A stretch of DNA of 64,000 nt from DATDAW01 sp036524675. GTDB lineage: Bacteria > Verrucomicrobiota > Verrucomicrobiia > Chthoniobacterales > DASVRZ01. Positions 16,033-24,550 of this stretch are shown here, piece by piece. Under the pieces are notes generated by a model, which saw only the letters and a program-made list of their open reading frames with translations, had not been told where the DNA came from and ran no database searches. Position numbers and translations under genes: made by a program. Positions within the stretch are counted from its first letter, which is position 1. Each line of letters opens with the position of its first letter. The stretch is from NCBI GenBank assembly GCA_036524675.1, contig DATDBU010000080.1, forward strand, positions 1 through 64,000, read 5' to 3'.

Positions 16033-17463
16033 TCAGTAGCGGTAATGGGCGGGCTTGTAGGGGCCCTCGATCGGGATGCCGAGGTATTCGGCCTGTTTTT
16101 CGGTGAGTCTGGTCAGTTTGACGCCGATTTTTTCCAGGTGCAACCGTGCGACTTCTTCGTCGAGTTTTTTCGGAAGCACATAGACGGACGGGTTGTAAAT
16201 GTCCCGGTTCTTCCAGAGATCGAGCTGAGCTAAAGTCTGGTTGCTGAACGAGTTGGACATGACAAACGACGGGTGACCAGTGGCGCAACCGAGGTTGACG
16301 AGGCGGCCTTCGGCCAAAAGGAAGACTTCGTGCCCATCGGGAAAAATATACTTATCGACTTGAGGCTTGATGTTCTTCCTCTTGATCCCAGGGAATTTCT
16401 GAAGCGCATCGACCTGAATCTCGTTGTCGAAGTGGCCAATATTGGCAACGACAGCCTGATCTTTCATTTTCGCGATGTGATCGATGGTGATGACATCGAC
16501 GTTGCCAGTCGTGGTGATGTAAATATCGCCGCGGCCAAGTGTCTCCTCGATGGTGGTGACTTCGTAACCTTCCATCGCGGCTTGCAGGGCATTGATCGGA
16601 TCGATTTCGGTGATGATGACGCGGGCGCCCTGGCCGCGAAGCGATTGTGCACAGCCCTTTCCGACATCGCCGTAGCCGACGATGACGGCGACTTTGCCGG
16701 AAATCATGACGTCGAGCGCACGATTAAGACCGTCGACGAGCGAATGACGGCAGCCGTACAGGTTGTCGAATTTCGATTTGGTGACGGAATCGTTCACGTT
16801 GAACGCCGGAACCAGGAGCTTGCCTTGTTCCTGAAGCTTGTAGAGCCGATGGACGCCGGTCGTGGTTTCCTCGGAAACGCCGCGCCATTCTTTGACGATC
16901 TCGTGAAAAACATACGGATTTTCCGCGTGAATCTTCTTGAGCAGGTCTTTGATGACTTTTTCTTCGTGCGAATGGGACGGAGTGTTCACCCAATCGCTGC
17001 CCTCCTCGAGTTCAAAGCCTTTGTGGAGGAAAAGCGTCACGTCACCGCCGTCATCGACGACGAGTTGTGGGCCTTTTCCTTCGTTGTTGAGGATGGCTTT
17101 CCAGGTGCAATCCCAGTATTCCTCGAGCGTTTCACCTTTCCAGGCAAAAACCGGGACGCCGGCTTCCGCGATAGCCGCGGCGGCGTGATCCTGAGTGGAG
17201 AAAATGTTGCACGACGCCCAGCGGACGTCGGCGCCCAATTCAACGAGCGTTTCGATCAGCACTGCCGTCTGAATGGTCATGTGGAGCGAACCCGTTACCC
17301 GAACGCCGGCCAGCGGCTTTTCCGGAGCATATTTCTCCCGGATCGCGATTAGCCCTGGCATCTCCTTTTCGGCGATCTCGATTTCTTTACGGCCCCAGGA
17401 AGCGAGTTTGATGTCGGCGACTTTGTAGTCGGTAAATTTGGCGCTTAGTATTTGGCTGCTCAT
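16033..17463 (-). CDS. ahcY: Adenosylhomocysteinase
   Basis: A 476-residue enzyme that splits S-adenosylhomocysteine into adenosine and homocysteine, keeping SAM-dependent methylation going. Visible marks are the start KLASWGRKEIEIAEKEMPG, GSLHMTIQTAVLIETL, NAD-binding GYGDVGKGCAQSLRGQG, and the C-terminal KPAHYRY. Length and layout match the long bacterial form with the extra insert. It is downstream of metK and the GxxExxY gene on the same strand. Its ribosome site is weak (CTTTCTCC region, then T-rich), perhaps because DNA was inserted upstream of it. Confidence 0.97.
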   Translation of the reverse strand: MSSQILSAKFTDYKVADIKLASWGRKEIEIAEKEMPGLIAIREKYAPEKPLAGVRVTGSLHMTIQTAVLIETLVELGADVRWASCNIFSTQDHAAAAIAEAGVPVFAWKGETLEEYWDCTWKAILNNEGKGPQLVVDDGGDVTLFLHKGFELEEGSDWVNTPSHSHEEKVIKDLLKKIHAENPYVFHEIVKEWRGVSEETTTGVHRLYKLQEQGKLLVPAFNVNDSVTKSKFDNLYGCRHSLVDGLNRALDVMISGKVAVIVGYGDVGKGCAQSLRGQGARVIITEIDPINALQAAMEGYEVTTIEETLGRGDIYITTTGNVDVITIDHIAKMKDQAVVANIGHFDNEIQVDALQKFPGIKRKNIKPQVDKYIFPDGHEVFLLAEGRLVNLGCATGHPSFVMSNSFSNQTLAQLDLWKNRDIYNPSVYVLPKKLDEEVARLHLEKIGVKLTRLTEKQAEYLGIPIEGPYKPAHYRY

Positions 17464-17473
17464 AGAATGTTTT

Positions 17474-17896
17474 TTAAAGGGAGAAAGGTTCGTCCGCAGA
17501 TTTCGCAGATTTTCGCAGATTATTTTTGGGATCGAAGACCAGGCGGCGATACTCGAGACTTGGAGAGCCGAAGTTGAGGAGTAGCCCCAAGATTTGACCC
17601 GTGGCCTTGAGTTCGTTGATGAGCTGGGCCTCGTCCACGCCAGTTAGTTGAGAGATGGCTTTAGTCTCGACAATAATCCGTTCGTTGCAGATAAAATCAG
17701 CGCGATAGCCGCATGTGAGCGTTTTATCTTTATAGCGAACAGGTAGTGAAACCTCAGCAAGGAAAGGAATGCCCCGCTCCTTGAATTCCAAGGAAAGTGC
17801 CGCTTGATAGACCGCCTCCAAAAAGCCATGACCCAATTCGCGATGCACCTCCATGGCAGCGCCAATAATGGCATAGGTATCGGCATCTCCTTTCAT
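17474..17896 (-). CDS. GxxExxY-family PD-(D/E)XK-like protein
   Basis: A 140-residue protein with the family-naming motif G24-F-L-E27-A-V-Y30 (GHGFLEAVY) and a nuclease-like D67-x9-E77-x-K79 (ADFICNERIIVETKA), as in the PD-(D/E)XK nuclease fold. It also has QLINELKATGQILGLLLNFG. No substrate is known for the family. The last 15 residues are encoded by flanking repeat DNA, and opposed repeats lie on both sides (17491-17526 and 17896-17932). It sits between metK and ahcY, so it is probably an inserted cassette. Confidence 0.9.
   Translation of the reverse strand: MKGDADTYAIIGAAMEVHRELGHGFLEAVYQAALSLEFKERGIPFLAEVSLPVRYKDKTLTCGYRADFICNERIIVETKAISQLTGVDEAQLINELKATGQILGLLLNFGSPSLEYRRLVFDPKNNLRKSAKSADEPFSL
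17491..17526. repeat. Left arm of GxxExxY-flanking inverted repeat
   Basis: CGTCCGCAGATTTCGCAGAT and neighbouring copies of CGCAGATT form the left arm. It overlaps the 3' end of the GxxExxY frame and faces the right arm at 17896-17932. It resembles the left arm of the element at 405-437. Confidence 0.7.
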
Positions 17897-17932
17897 AAAA
17901 AATCTGCGTCAATCTGTGCAATCTGCGGATGA
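17896..17932. repeat. Right arm of GxxExxY-flanking inverted repeat
   Basis: AATCTGCGTCAATCTGTGCA with ATCTGCGG forms the right arm, starting at the GxxExxY start codon and ending just before the metK stop. Its complement matches the left arm at 17491-17526 apart from small gaps. Confidence 0.7.
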
Positions 17933-17935
17933 GTA

Positions 17936-19111
17936 TTAAATGGCGGCCCTCAGTGCTTCGGCCTTGTCCGTCTTCTCCCAGGTGAGCGCATCGAGGTCGT
18001 CTTCTTTTCCGAAATGACCGTAATTTGTCGTCTTGCTGTAGATCGGGCGGAGCAGGTTGAGTTGCTCGATAATGGCTGCCGGCTTGAAGCGGAAGATTTC
18101 ACAAACAGCGTTTTCGATCTTTTGCTCGTCGACTTGGTTTGTGCCGAAAGTGTTGACATGGACGCTGACAGGCTCCGGGTAACCGATGGCGTAGGCGAAT
18201 TGAACCTCGCAACGTCGGGCCAATCCCGCTGCGACCACATTTTTTGCGACGTAACGGCCCATGTACGCGGCCGATCGATCCACTTTGGACGGGTCTTTTC
18301 CGGAGAAGGCGCCGCCCCCGTGGCGGCCCATGCCGCCATAGCTATCCACGATGATTTTGCGTCCCGTAAGACCTGAATCGCCTTCAGGCCCGCCGATGAC
18401 GAAGCGTCCGGTCGGATTGATAAGGAACCGGGTCTTGTCATCGAGCCATTCCGCCGGAATGACTTTTTTGACGCAGAGCTCGATGAGCGTTTCGCGGATT
18501 TCCTTGTGCTTCACGGCCGCGGCGTGTTGCGAGGAAATGACGACGGTGTCGATGCGCAGAGGCCGGTAATCTTCGTAGACGACCGAGACCTGCGTTTTCG
18601 CGTCGGGCCGCAACCACGGCACTTCTCCGCTCTTTCGCAGGCGGGCAAGTTCGCGACCGAGATCATGTGCAAATTTGATCGGCGCCGGCATGAGCGTCGT
18701 TGTCTCGTCGGTGGCGAACCCGAACATAAGTCCCTGATCTCCTGCGCCTTGTTCCGCGCCTTCTTTGCCTTCAGCTGCCGAATCGTTGACACCTTGAGCG
18801 ATGTCAGGGCTTTGCTGGCTCAGGGCATGCAGTACGGCGACCGTGTCGTAGGCGAACGCGCAATCGTGGTGGACGTAGCCAATCTCCTTAATCGCGTTCC
18901 GCACGACCTGCAGGTAGTCGAACTGTGCGCGGGTCGTGATTTCGCCGGCGATCATGACGATGTTGCCTTTGGCGAGCGTCTCGCAGGCAACACGGCTCCT
19001 TGGGTCTTGCACAAGGCATTGGTCGAGCACGGCGTCACTGATCGTGTCGCAAACTTTGTCGGGGTGACCTTCCGTAACGGATTCAGAGGAGAAAATATAA
19101 TGACGAGACAT
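17936..19111 (-). CDS. metK: Methionine adenosyltransferase (SAM synthetase)
   Basis: A 391-residue enzyme that makes SAM from methionine and ATP. It begins SRHYIFSSESVTEGHPDKV, the standard start, and has GAGDQGLMFG, the ATP loop GGGAFSGKDPSKVDRSAAY, and an ending near YGHFGKED. The frame is open to 19228, but the ATG at 19111 is the conserved start. It lies in the methyl cycle with ahcY and is divergent from the SahR-like regulator across a palindrome. It is the likely regulated target. Confidence 0.97.
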   Translation of the reverse strand: MSRHYIFSSESVTEGHPDKVCDTISDAVLDQCLVQDPRSRVACETLAKGNIVMIAGEITTRAQFDYLQVVRNAIKEIGYVHHDCAFAYDTVAVLHALSQQSPDIAQGVNDSAAEGKEGAEQGAGDQGLMFGFATDETTTLMPAPIKFAHDLGRELARLRKSGEVPWLRPDAKTQVSVVYEDYRPLRIDTVVISSQHAAAVKHKEIRETLIELCVKKVIPAEWLDDKTRFLINPTGRFVIGGPEGDSGLTGRKIIVDSYGGMGRHGGGAFSGKDPSKVDRSAAYMGRYVAKNVVAAGLARRCEVQFAYAIGYPEPVSVHVNTFGTNQVDEQKIENAVCEIFRFKPAAIIEQLNLLRPIYSKTTNYGHFGKEDDLDALTWEKTDKAEALRAAI

Positions 19112-19215
19112 ACGAAGCGAATTTTGAGGATGAGCGGAACTCTGATTTCTGACGACTGGTGGCGGGCCGGGATTTTCTTTCTGTAGTAGCTCGGAGAGGA
19201 CTGGATGAAAATTTT

Positions 19216-19239
19216 GCTTATCAACCAATCATGATAAGC
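19216..19239. promoter_or_regulatory. 24-bp palindrome, candidate SahR operator
   Basis: GCTTATCA (19216-19223) and TGATAAGC (19232-19239) are a perfect 8-bp inverted repeat with an 8-bp spacer. The site lies in the space between divergent metK (start 19111) and the ArsR-methyltransferase gene (start 19259). Placement and symmetry fit an ArsR-type dimer binding site. A further GCTTA half-site lies at 19249-19253. Confidence 0.55.
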
Positions 19240-19258
19240 TGATATATTGCTTAAAGTG

Positions 19259-20182
19259 ATGCCGTCAATCCTAAAAATTCTCCGGGTACTCGCCGATCCG
19301 ACACGGTTGCGTATCCTCCATTTGCTATCGCAAGAGGAGCTGACCGTGGCGGAGCTGCAGGAAATTTTGGGCATGGGCCAAAGCCGTATTTCGACACACC
19401 TCGCCCAGCTCCGCCAGGCCGGGCTCGTCATCGACCGCCGTGCAGGCAAGAACATCTACTATGGATTGGTAAAGCCTGGCCCCAATCCCGTCCTGGCGTC
19501 CCTTGTCGAAGAAAGTGCCACGGAGTCGCCTGACGCGGAGCGTGATAAAAAAGCGCTCCAGGTCGCATTAAAAAAGCGTCAGGATACGGCTCGTGAGTAC
19601 TTTGACCGACTGGCCGGAAAATTCGGGCGGAGCTATTGCCCAGGTCGTTCGTGGAAAGGGTTGTCTCATTTGCTCCTGACACTGGTTCCGGAGGTCACGA
19701 TTGCGGATTTGGGCGCGGGTGAGGGGACGCTTGCGCAATTACTGGCTCGACGGGCGAAAAAAGTAATCGCAATCGACAACTCGGAAAAAATGGTTGAATT
19801 CGGGGCCGATCTCGCGCGAGAGCACGGTTTTACGAATCTGGAATATCGCCTGGGCGACATTGAAGATCCGCCGATTGAGCCGGAGACCGTCGATATCGCA
19901 ATTTTCAGCCAGGCCCTACACCACGCGAGCTCGCCCCTACGCGCCTTGCAATCCGCAAACCGAATTCTCAAACCTGGCGGGAAACTGCTGATTCTGGATT
20001 TGTTGGCTCACCACTTTGAGCAGGCGCGCGACTTGTATGCCGATCTGTGGCTGGGTTTTGGCGAGGCCGAACTCCTGCAGCTGCTTGAGCAGGCGGGATT
20101 TACGGATGGAGACATTGATATTGTCTCCAAGGATCACGAGGCCCCTTATTTTCAGACAATTCTGGCCTCCGCTGTAAAGTAG
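19259..20182 (+). CDS. sahR: ArsR HTH plus SAM-methyltransferase regulator (SahR-like)
   Basis: A 308-residue protein of two parts. Residues 1-80 are an ArsR winged helix (LRVLADPTRLRILHLLSQ; GMGQSRISTHLAQLRQAG). The rest is a class I methyltransferase fold: VTIADLGAGEGTLAQLLARR, VIAIDNSEKM, SQALHHASSPLRAL. This fusion is the arrangement of SahR, which senses S-adenosylhomocysteine and controls metK/ahcY in Proteobacteria. No metal-site cysteines are seen. The frame starts at a TTG (19247) but the ATG at 19259 gives the expected first residues. It is divergent from metK. The name is by context and domain order, not by proven function. Confidence 0.8.
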   Translation: MPSILKILRVLADPTRLRILHLLSQEELTVAELQEILGMGQSRISTHLAQLRQAGLVIDRRAGKNIYYGLVKPGPNPVLASLVEESATESPDAERDKKALQVALKKRQDTAREYFDRLAGKFGRSYCPGRSWKGLSHLLLTLVPEVTIADLGAGEGTLAQLLARRAKKVIAIDNSEKMVEFGADLAREHGFTNLEYRLGDIEDPPIEPETVDIAIFSQALHHASSPLRALQSANRILKPGGKLLILDLLAHHFEQARDLYADLWLGFGEAELLQLLEQAGFTDGDIDIVSKDHEAPYFQTILASAVK

Positions 20183-20223
20183 GGCTTTACGCTGGCCAAC
20201 TAACGCTTCCGGGCCCTTTCCGG

Positions 20224-20529
20224 TCAAAAAACGTGCGCTTCGTCGTGCAATCCGCTGTCTTCCCGGATGGAGCGAAGTCTTTTTTTAACGCCACGATGAG
20301 ATTCCGGAGCATTCAAATGGCACGTAACGTAGTTCACTACGACGGGAACCGCCGATGCCAGAGCCACAGAAATCAAGGCGATGGCCGTCGCTTGCCGTTT
20401 GTTCGAATTAATCTTATCTGCGACGAGCAGGCCGACACCGCAACCGATCGCCGTATGAGCGAGCGAAAGAAGACCGGTCATGGATGCTGACGTTACAAAA
20501 TTAAAACTTTTTTGGCGAGCTATCGACAT
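20224..20529 (-). CDS. Small membrane protein, two segments
   Basis: A 101-residue protein, starting at the ATG at 20529. It has two hydrophobic spans (TGLLSLAHTAIGCGVGLLVA and ATAIALISVALASAVPVVVN) joined by a short basic loop, then a basic, Glu-containing tail (RGVKKRLRSIREDSG). No family is named. The long upstream extension to 20667 is not needed. It is convergent with the regulator gene and head-to-head with manC; the coding starts are 59 bases apart. Confidence 0.6.
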   Translation of the reverse strand: MSIARQKSFNFVTSASMTGLLSLAHTAIGCGVGLLVADKINSNKRQATAIALISVALASAVPVVVNYVTCHLNAPESHRGVKKRLRSIREDSGLHDEAHVF

Positions 20530-20588
20530 ATTGGTTGCGGGATTATACGGTCGCCAATCGAAATTCCAAACGCTATTTCCTAAACGCC

Positions 20589-21653
20589 ATGTCCACAGAC
20601 ATTTATGTTCTAATCCTAGCCGGCGGTAGCGGCGAACGTTTCTGGCCGTTGAGTCGGCGCACTGCACCGAAACAACTGCTTAATCTCTTCTCTCCAAGTA
20701 CGTTGCTGGAAGATACGCTGAGCCGGCTTGACGGCTTCGTGCCGCCTTCCAACATCCTCATCTTAACCAATCGCGACCAGGAACCGTCCGTTCGCAAACT
20801 GTGCACCAAGCTGCCGCCGGAGAATATTTTCGCCGAACCGGCCAAACGGGATACAGCGGCCGCGATCGCACTCGGATCCGGTCTGGTTGCCGCACGAAAT
20901 CCCGAGGCGGCGATGATCGTCCTGCCGGCCGACCATTTAATCCGCGACACCGAAGCGTTTCAAAGCGATCTGAAATCCGCTGTTGCCGCGGCAAAGAAAA
21001 CGAGCGCGTTGGTGACGATCGGGATTAAACCGACATGGGCTTGTTCGGGCTTCGGTTACATTGAACAAGGCGCACCGCTGGAAGGGGACTGGCCGACGCC
21101 CATCCATGAAGTCGAGCGGTTCCGCGAGAAACCAAATCCGGAACTGGCGGAGATGTTCTTTAAGCAAGGCACCTTCCGCTGGAACGCCGGGATGTTCATA
21201 TGGACGATCCCATCGATTCTCGCTGAGTTTCGCAAGAGCGCGCCAGAGATGGCTGATTTCGTAGCGCGAATGCGAGAAACGAAGGATCTGCAGGCACTTG
21301 TGGACCAAGAGTTCGCGGAGTTGCCGAAAATCTCGGTCGATTACGCGATCATGGAAAAAGCCGATCGTGTGCTCGTGCTTGAGGCATCGTTCGATTGGGA
21401 TGACGTTGGAAGTTGGATCGCCGTCGCGAATTATCTGGCGGCCGACAGCGGAGACAACCGCTCGAACACTGCGATTACGGCATCGGGGGCGGGAAACAAC
21501 ATCGTGTTTTCAAAACGGAAGTCGCATGTGGCTTTGCTGGGTGTGAGCGATCTGATCGTCGTGGAGACTGAGGACGCGTTGCTCGTCGCAAGCCGGCATG
21601 AGGCAGAAGCTATCAAACACCTCGTGAAGCAAGTGCCGCCCGAGTTGCAGTGA
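20589..21653 (+). CDS. manC: Mannose-1-phosphate guanylyltransferase
   Basis: A 354-residue nucleotidyltransferase making GDP-mannose for polysaccharide or glycan synthesis. The start is the ATG at 20589, giving DIYVLILAGGSGERFWPLSR, the nucleotide-binding loop (GGSGxR-x-P), and PKQLLNLF. Also seen are LPADHLI, GFGYIEQG, and FRWNAGMFIW. The C-terminal isomerase part of bifunctional forms is absent. RuvX follows after four bases. Confidence 0.93.
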   Translation: MSTDIYVLILAGGSGERFWPLSRRTAPKQLLNLFSPSTLLEDTLSRLDGFVPPSNILILTNRDQEPSVRKLCTKLPPENIFAEPAKRDTAAAIALGSGLVAARNPEAAMIVLPADHLIRDTEAFQSDLKSAVAAAKKTSALVTIGIKPTWACSGFGYIEQGAPLEGDWPTPIHEVERFREKPNPELAEMFFKQGTFRWNAGMFIWTIPSILAEFRKSAPEMADFVARMRETKDLQALVDQEFAELPKISVDYAIMEKADRVLVLEASFDWDDVGSWIAVANYLAADSGDNRSNTAITASGAGNNIVFSKRKSHVALLGVSDLIVVETEDALLVASRHEAEAIKHLVKQVPPELQ

Positions 21654-21657
21654 TGCG

Positions 21658-22089
21658 ATGAAAGTCCTTGGCATCGACCACGGTGACGCGCGAATCGGGT
21701 TGGCGCTCTCGGACGATCTCGGAATGATGGCGCATCCTCTGGAAACGGTGGATGCGCGGGTGGCTCCGGATGTTCTTTTAAAGAACATCGCGGGGATTGT
21801 TTTGGCGAAAAAAATCGAGCGAGTTGTGCTCGGCTTGCCGCGGAATATGGATGGTTCATATGGTCCGGCGGCAGCAAAAGTGAAGCAGTTCGGCGCTGCG
21901 CTTCAGACACGGATTGGCGAAGTCAAAGTCATTTTTTGGGACGAGCGAATGACAACCCAGCAGGCCCAGCGGTCGCTTCACGAAGCGGGCCGGAACACAA
22001 AGAACAGCCGGCGCGTGATCGACCAGGTCGCCGCAGTCATCATTCTGCAAAACTATCTGGATGCGCAGGCTGGCGGCGCGGGCTTTTAG
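21658..22089 (+). CDS. ruvX: Putative pre-16S rRNA nuclease/Holliday junction resolvase YqgF
   Basis: A 143-residue RNase H-fold protein of the YqgF/RuvX family, involved in pre-16S rRNA 5' maturation. It begins MKVLGIDHGDARIGLALSDD, with the first acidic residue in GIDHG. GLPRNMDGSYGP and FWDERMTTQQAQ are family motifs, the second supplying acidic residues. It follows manC by four bases and precedes truA by 20, so the three form a likely operon. Confidence 0.95.
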   Translation: MKVLGIDHGDARIGLALSDDLGMMAHPLETVDARVAPDVLLKNIAGIVLAKKIERVVLGLPRNMDGSYGPAAAKVKQFGAALQTRIGEVKVIFWDERMTTQQAQRSLHEAGRNTKNSRRVIDQVAAVIILQNYLDAQAGGAGF

Positions 22090-22109
22090 TCTGCGCGACG
22101 TGATCAGCG

Positions 22110-22847
22110 ATGCGTCTTAATTTGATCGTCGGCTATGACGGACGGCCGTTCAGCGGCTGGCAATCGCAGCCCGACAAGAACGGGATCCAGGATCACCTCG
22201 AGAAAGCGTTCGCGGCGATTCTCGAGAAGCGCGTTGTCGTGCACGGGTCCGGTCGCACGGATGCGGGAGTGCATGCGATCGGGCAAAGTTTGCACGCAGA
22301 TGTCCCCGAGGAACGTCTGGCACCGGATCGCTGGCGCGCGGCGTTAAATGCACATTTGCCGGCGGAAATCCGCGTGAAACGGATTCGTGTAGTTTCGGAG
22401 GAATTCCATGCCCGGTTTTCGGCGCGATCGAAGCAATACCGGTACCGGATTTTCAACGAAAACTGGCTGGATCCGTTGGAGATCGGACGTGCGTGGCATG
22501 TGCCTGGCGCTCTGGATGTCGCTGCGATGGAAAAAGCGGTTCAGGCGCTAACAGGCAAACACGATTTTCGATCATTCGCAGCCAACCGCGGGAAGCCAGA
22601 AGAAACAACCGTTCGCGATGTTTGGAAAATCGCTCTCCGCAAACAAGGGCCTATAATTACCCTAACATTCGAGGGCGAAGGCTTCCTGTACAAAATGGTC
22701 CGGATGCTGGTGGCCATCATCATCCGGGCAGGGCAGGGGAAGATTTCCATCGAGGAAATCCGTCACCTTTTGACAGACCCATCCGCCAGGAAATCCAGTC
22801 ACACCGCCCCGGCGGAAGGGTTATACCTGATTGAGGTCGGCTATTGA
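22110..22847 (+). CDS. truA: tRNA pseudouridine synthase A
   Basis: A 245-residue enzyme that makes pseudouridine at tRNA positions 38-40. It begins RLNLIVGYDGRPFSGWQSQP, with the catalytic Asp in the GRTDAGVHAIGQ loop, then FHARFSARSKQYRYRIFN and KHDFRSFA. The end (EGLYLIEVGY) is typical. Its 3' end overlaps the end of the first subtilase paralogue by seven bases (convergent). Confidence 0.96.
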   Translation: MRLNLIVGYDGRPFSGWQSQPDKNGIQDHLEKAFAAILEKRVVVHGSGRTDAGVHAIGQSLHADVPEERLAPDRWRAALNAHLPAEIRVKRIRVVSEEFHARFSARSKQYRYRIFNENWLDPLEIGRAWHVPGALDVAAMEKAVQALTGKHDFRSFAANRGKPEETTVRDVWKIALRKQGPIITLTFEGEGFLYKMVRMLVAIIIRAGQGKISIEEIRHLLTDPSARKSSHTAPAEGLYLIEVGY

Positions 22848-24550
22848 AGTAACGTCGCGGAGCGTGCACGGTGGCGCATCAAAAAGACGATTCCGGAAGC
22901 AGCCAGCAACATCGCGGTTCGAGGCTCGGGGACCGCGACTAACTCGCCGAAATGGGCTTCGACACCAAAAGACAACCACTGTCCGAGGTCAGTAGTGGGA
23001 TTCTCGTTGTTAAAACTGAGATACGCGTCCCGCAACTCGAGCTTCCACGTGCCAGCACCGTTCTCTCCCCAGAATGCATTGGCTAACAGCGTCCACTCCA
23101 AATGCTGAGGATTAGTCGACCAGCTTAAGGTGGAACCCGCGCTCATCAGAAGAGTCCTTGTTCCTGACGGTGACGTGAGATACGCCTCAATATGTTCGAC
23201 AAACTCATGCTCGATGGTCAGGGTTATCAGGATGTCTTCAATAGGCGCCGCCGTCGTTGTCAGTGTAAATTCGGCGCTGGCAAAATCGTAGTCCGAAAAA
23301 TTGTTCGGAATGCTTTGATTCACCACGCCCTCCGCAGTCTCCGTGATCAGCGACGTGACTCCCGCGTATTCAGTGGCGGCCGAAACAAGTTTCGAAGCAT
23401 TGATCAAACCGAATCCGTAATGTGGGCTGAACTGGTTGCCGGCGGCGTTGGATTGCCACCACCCATGCGGATCGACCATCGTGCTAGTGCGAACGAGAAG
23501 ATGCTTGGCAAAGCGTGTGTCCAGGTTCGGCTGGACTTCTTTTGCCAATGCGAGCACGCCGGCGACAAGGGGCGCTGCAGCAGGTGAGCCGTTTAACGCG
23601 TTTGTATAGTCAGGACGGATATCCATCGGATGGCCATATTCGTTCAACCAGCCGTAACCGTTTGGGCCGACGCGATCCGTGGAGGATATCCCCACTCCAT
23701 CGTACCCGGAATAGGGGTCCCAGTCAGCGGAGGAGGGCGCTGTGACAAAAACATTGTTCCCGTAGCTGCTGTGCACAGAGTGTCCGCCGTAACTCGCAAA
23801 CGATGCGACGGCGATCACACTGGATTCATTCAAGAGATCATGTTTGTTGGAATCGCTACCAATCCACCAAGGTCTTGGAGGAGTTAGGCGGGTGTCGCCG
23901 GCTCCCACGACGTGAATCGTCCCGGCTTTCGCGGACTCTTTGAGTGCAGCCTTTTGTTCAGCCGGAATACTGACGAAGGTTGGCGAATCGTAGGGTGTAG
24001 GGTAGCTGAGGACCTTAATGTCGATATTCGTATTGCTGCCGCTGCTATGGTAGAGAACCCCTTCCGCGAAGTCGGCTGAACGTGTGGAATCGATTCTCAA
24101 GCCCGCAATGGACGCGTAGGGAGCCACGCCGGTGACCCCGATCCCGTTCCCGCCACGTGCGGCAGCGATTCCCGCCTCGGCCGTGCCAGCATTATCATCA
24201 ATAGGGTCGGGAAGTGGATCGTTTCCCACGAAGTCCCAACTGTCTGCAGCCACGTAATTTGCTGCAAGGTCAGGATGCGTCGTCTCAAATCCCCCACCGA
24301 CAAAACCAATCGTCACTCCTTGGCCAGTAATGCCGTTGTTCCAGGCGTCCTGGACATTGACGTCCATGTTTCCACCATAAACTTGATCCACCAAATGCCA
24401 TTGACCGGACCAGTCGCGGGAACTGGAATCCGGAGCAAAGTAGGGGTCGTTTGGAACGAACGGCGTTCCTCCCTCGAGCCGGGGTAACAGAGTCACGGCC
24501 AGCGATGCTGCGAGAGTTAACATCCGGTGGTTGCGTTGCTTAGCATGCAT
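22841..24550 (-). CDS. Subtilase-like PEP-CTERM pseudoprotease, copy A
   Basis: A 569-residue exported protein, last in the array. Signal peptide MLTAASLAV-like at residues 9-28, then FVPNDPYF directly, no propeptide. The S8 fold is clear (GVTIGFVGGGFETTHPDL, ARGGNGIGVTGVAPYASIAG, SSYGNNVFVTAPSS). At the positions of the intact copy's triad it has G85 for Asp, A121 for His, D219 for the oxyanion Asn, and P323 for Ser, so proteolysis is not expected. Residues about 410-520 are a P/Homo B domain (HLEWTLLANAFWGENGAG). The end, VPEPRTAMLLAASGIVFLM plus basic residues, is a PEP-CTERM sorting signal. It overlaps copy B by 11 bases. Confidence 0.92.
   Translation of the reverse strand: MHAKQRNHRMLTLAASLAVTLLPRLEGGTPFVPNDPYFAPDSSSRDWSGQWHLVDQVYGGNMDVNVQDAWNNGITGQGVTIGFVGGGFETTHPDLAANYVAADSWDFVGNDPLPDPIDDNAGTAEAGIAAARGGNGIGVTGVAPYASIAGLRIDSTRSADFAEGVLYHSSGSNTNIDIKVLSYPTPYDSPTFVSIPAEQKAALKESAKAGTIHVVGAGDTRLTPPRPWWIGSDSNKHDLLNESSVIAVASFASYGGHSVHSSYGNNVFVTAPSSADWDPYSGYDGVGISSTDRVGPNGYGWLNEYGHPMDIRPDYTNALNGSPAAAPLVAGVLALAKEVQPNLDTRFAKHLLVRTSTMVDPHGWWQSNAAGNQFSPHYGFGLINASKLVSAATEYAGVTSLITETAEGVVNQSIPNNFSDYDFASAEFTLTTTAAPIEDILITLTIEHEFVEHIEAYLTSPSGTRTLLMSAGSTLSWSTNPQHLEWTLLANAFWGENGAGTWKLELRDAYLSFNNENPTTDLGQWLSFGVEAHFGELVAVPEPRTAMLLAASGIVFLMRHRARSATLLQ

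Noticed and set aside
16273..17352. 359-residue frame opposite ahcY
   Set aside because: It is fully antisense to a strongly recognised gene and shows no protein motif.
19112..19258. SAM riboswitch in the metK leader
   Set aside because: I could not find a recognisable SAM-I to SAM-VI core; the palindrome and divergent regulator explain the region better. A covariance-model search would decide.
22841..24550. Active serine proteases in all five subtilase genes
   Set aside because: Catalytic positions are changed in four of the five copies, so only copy E is called a protease.
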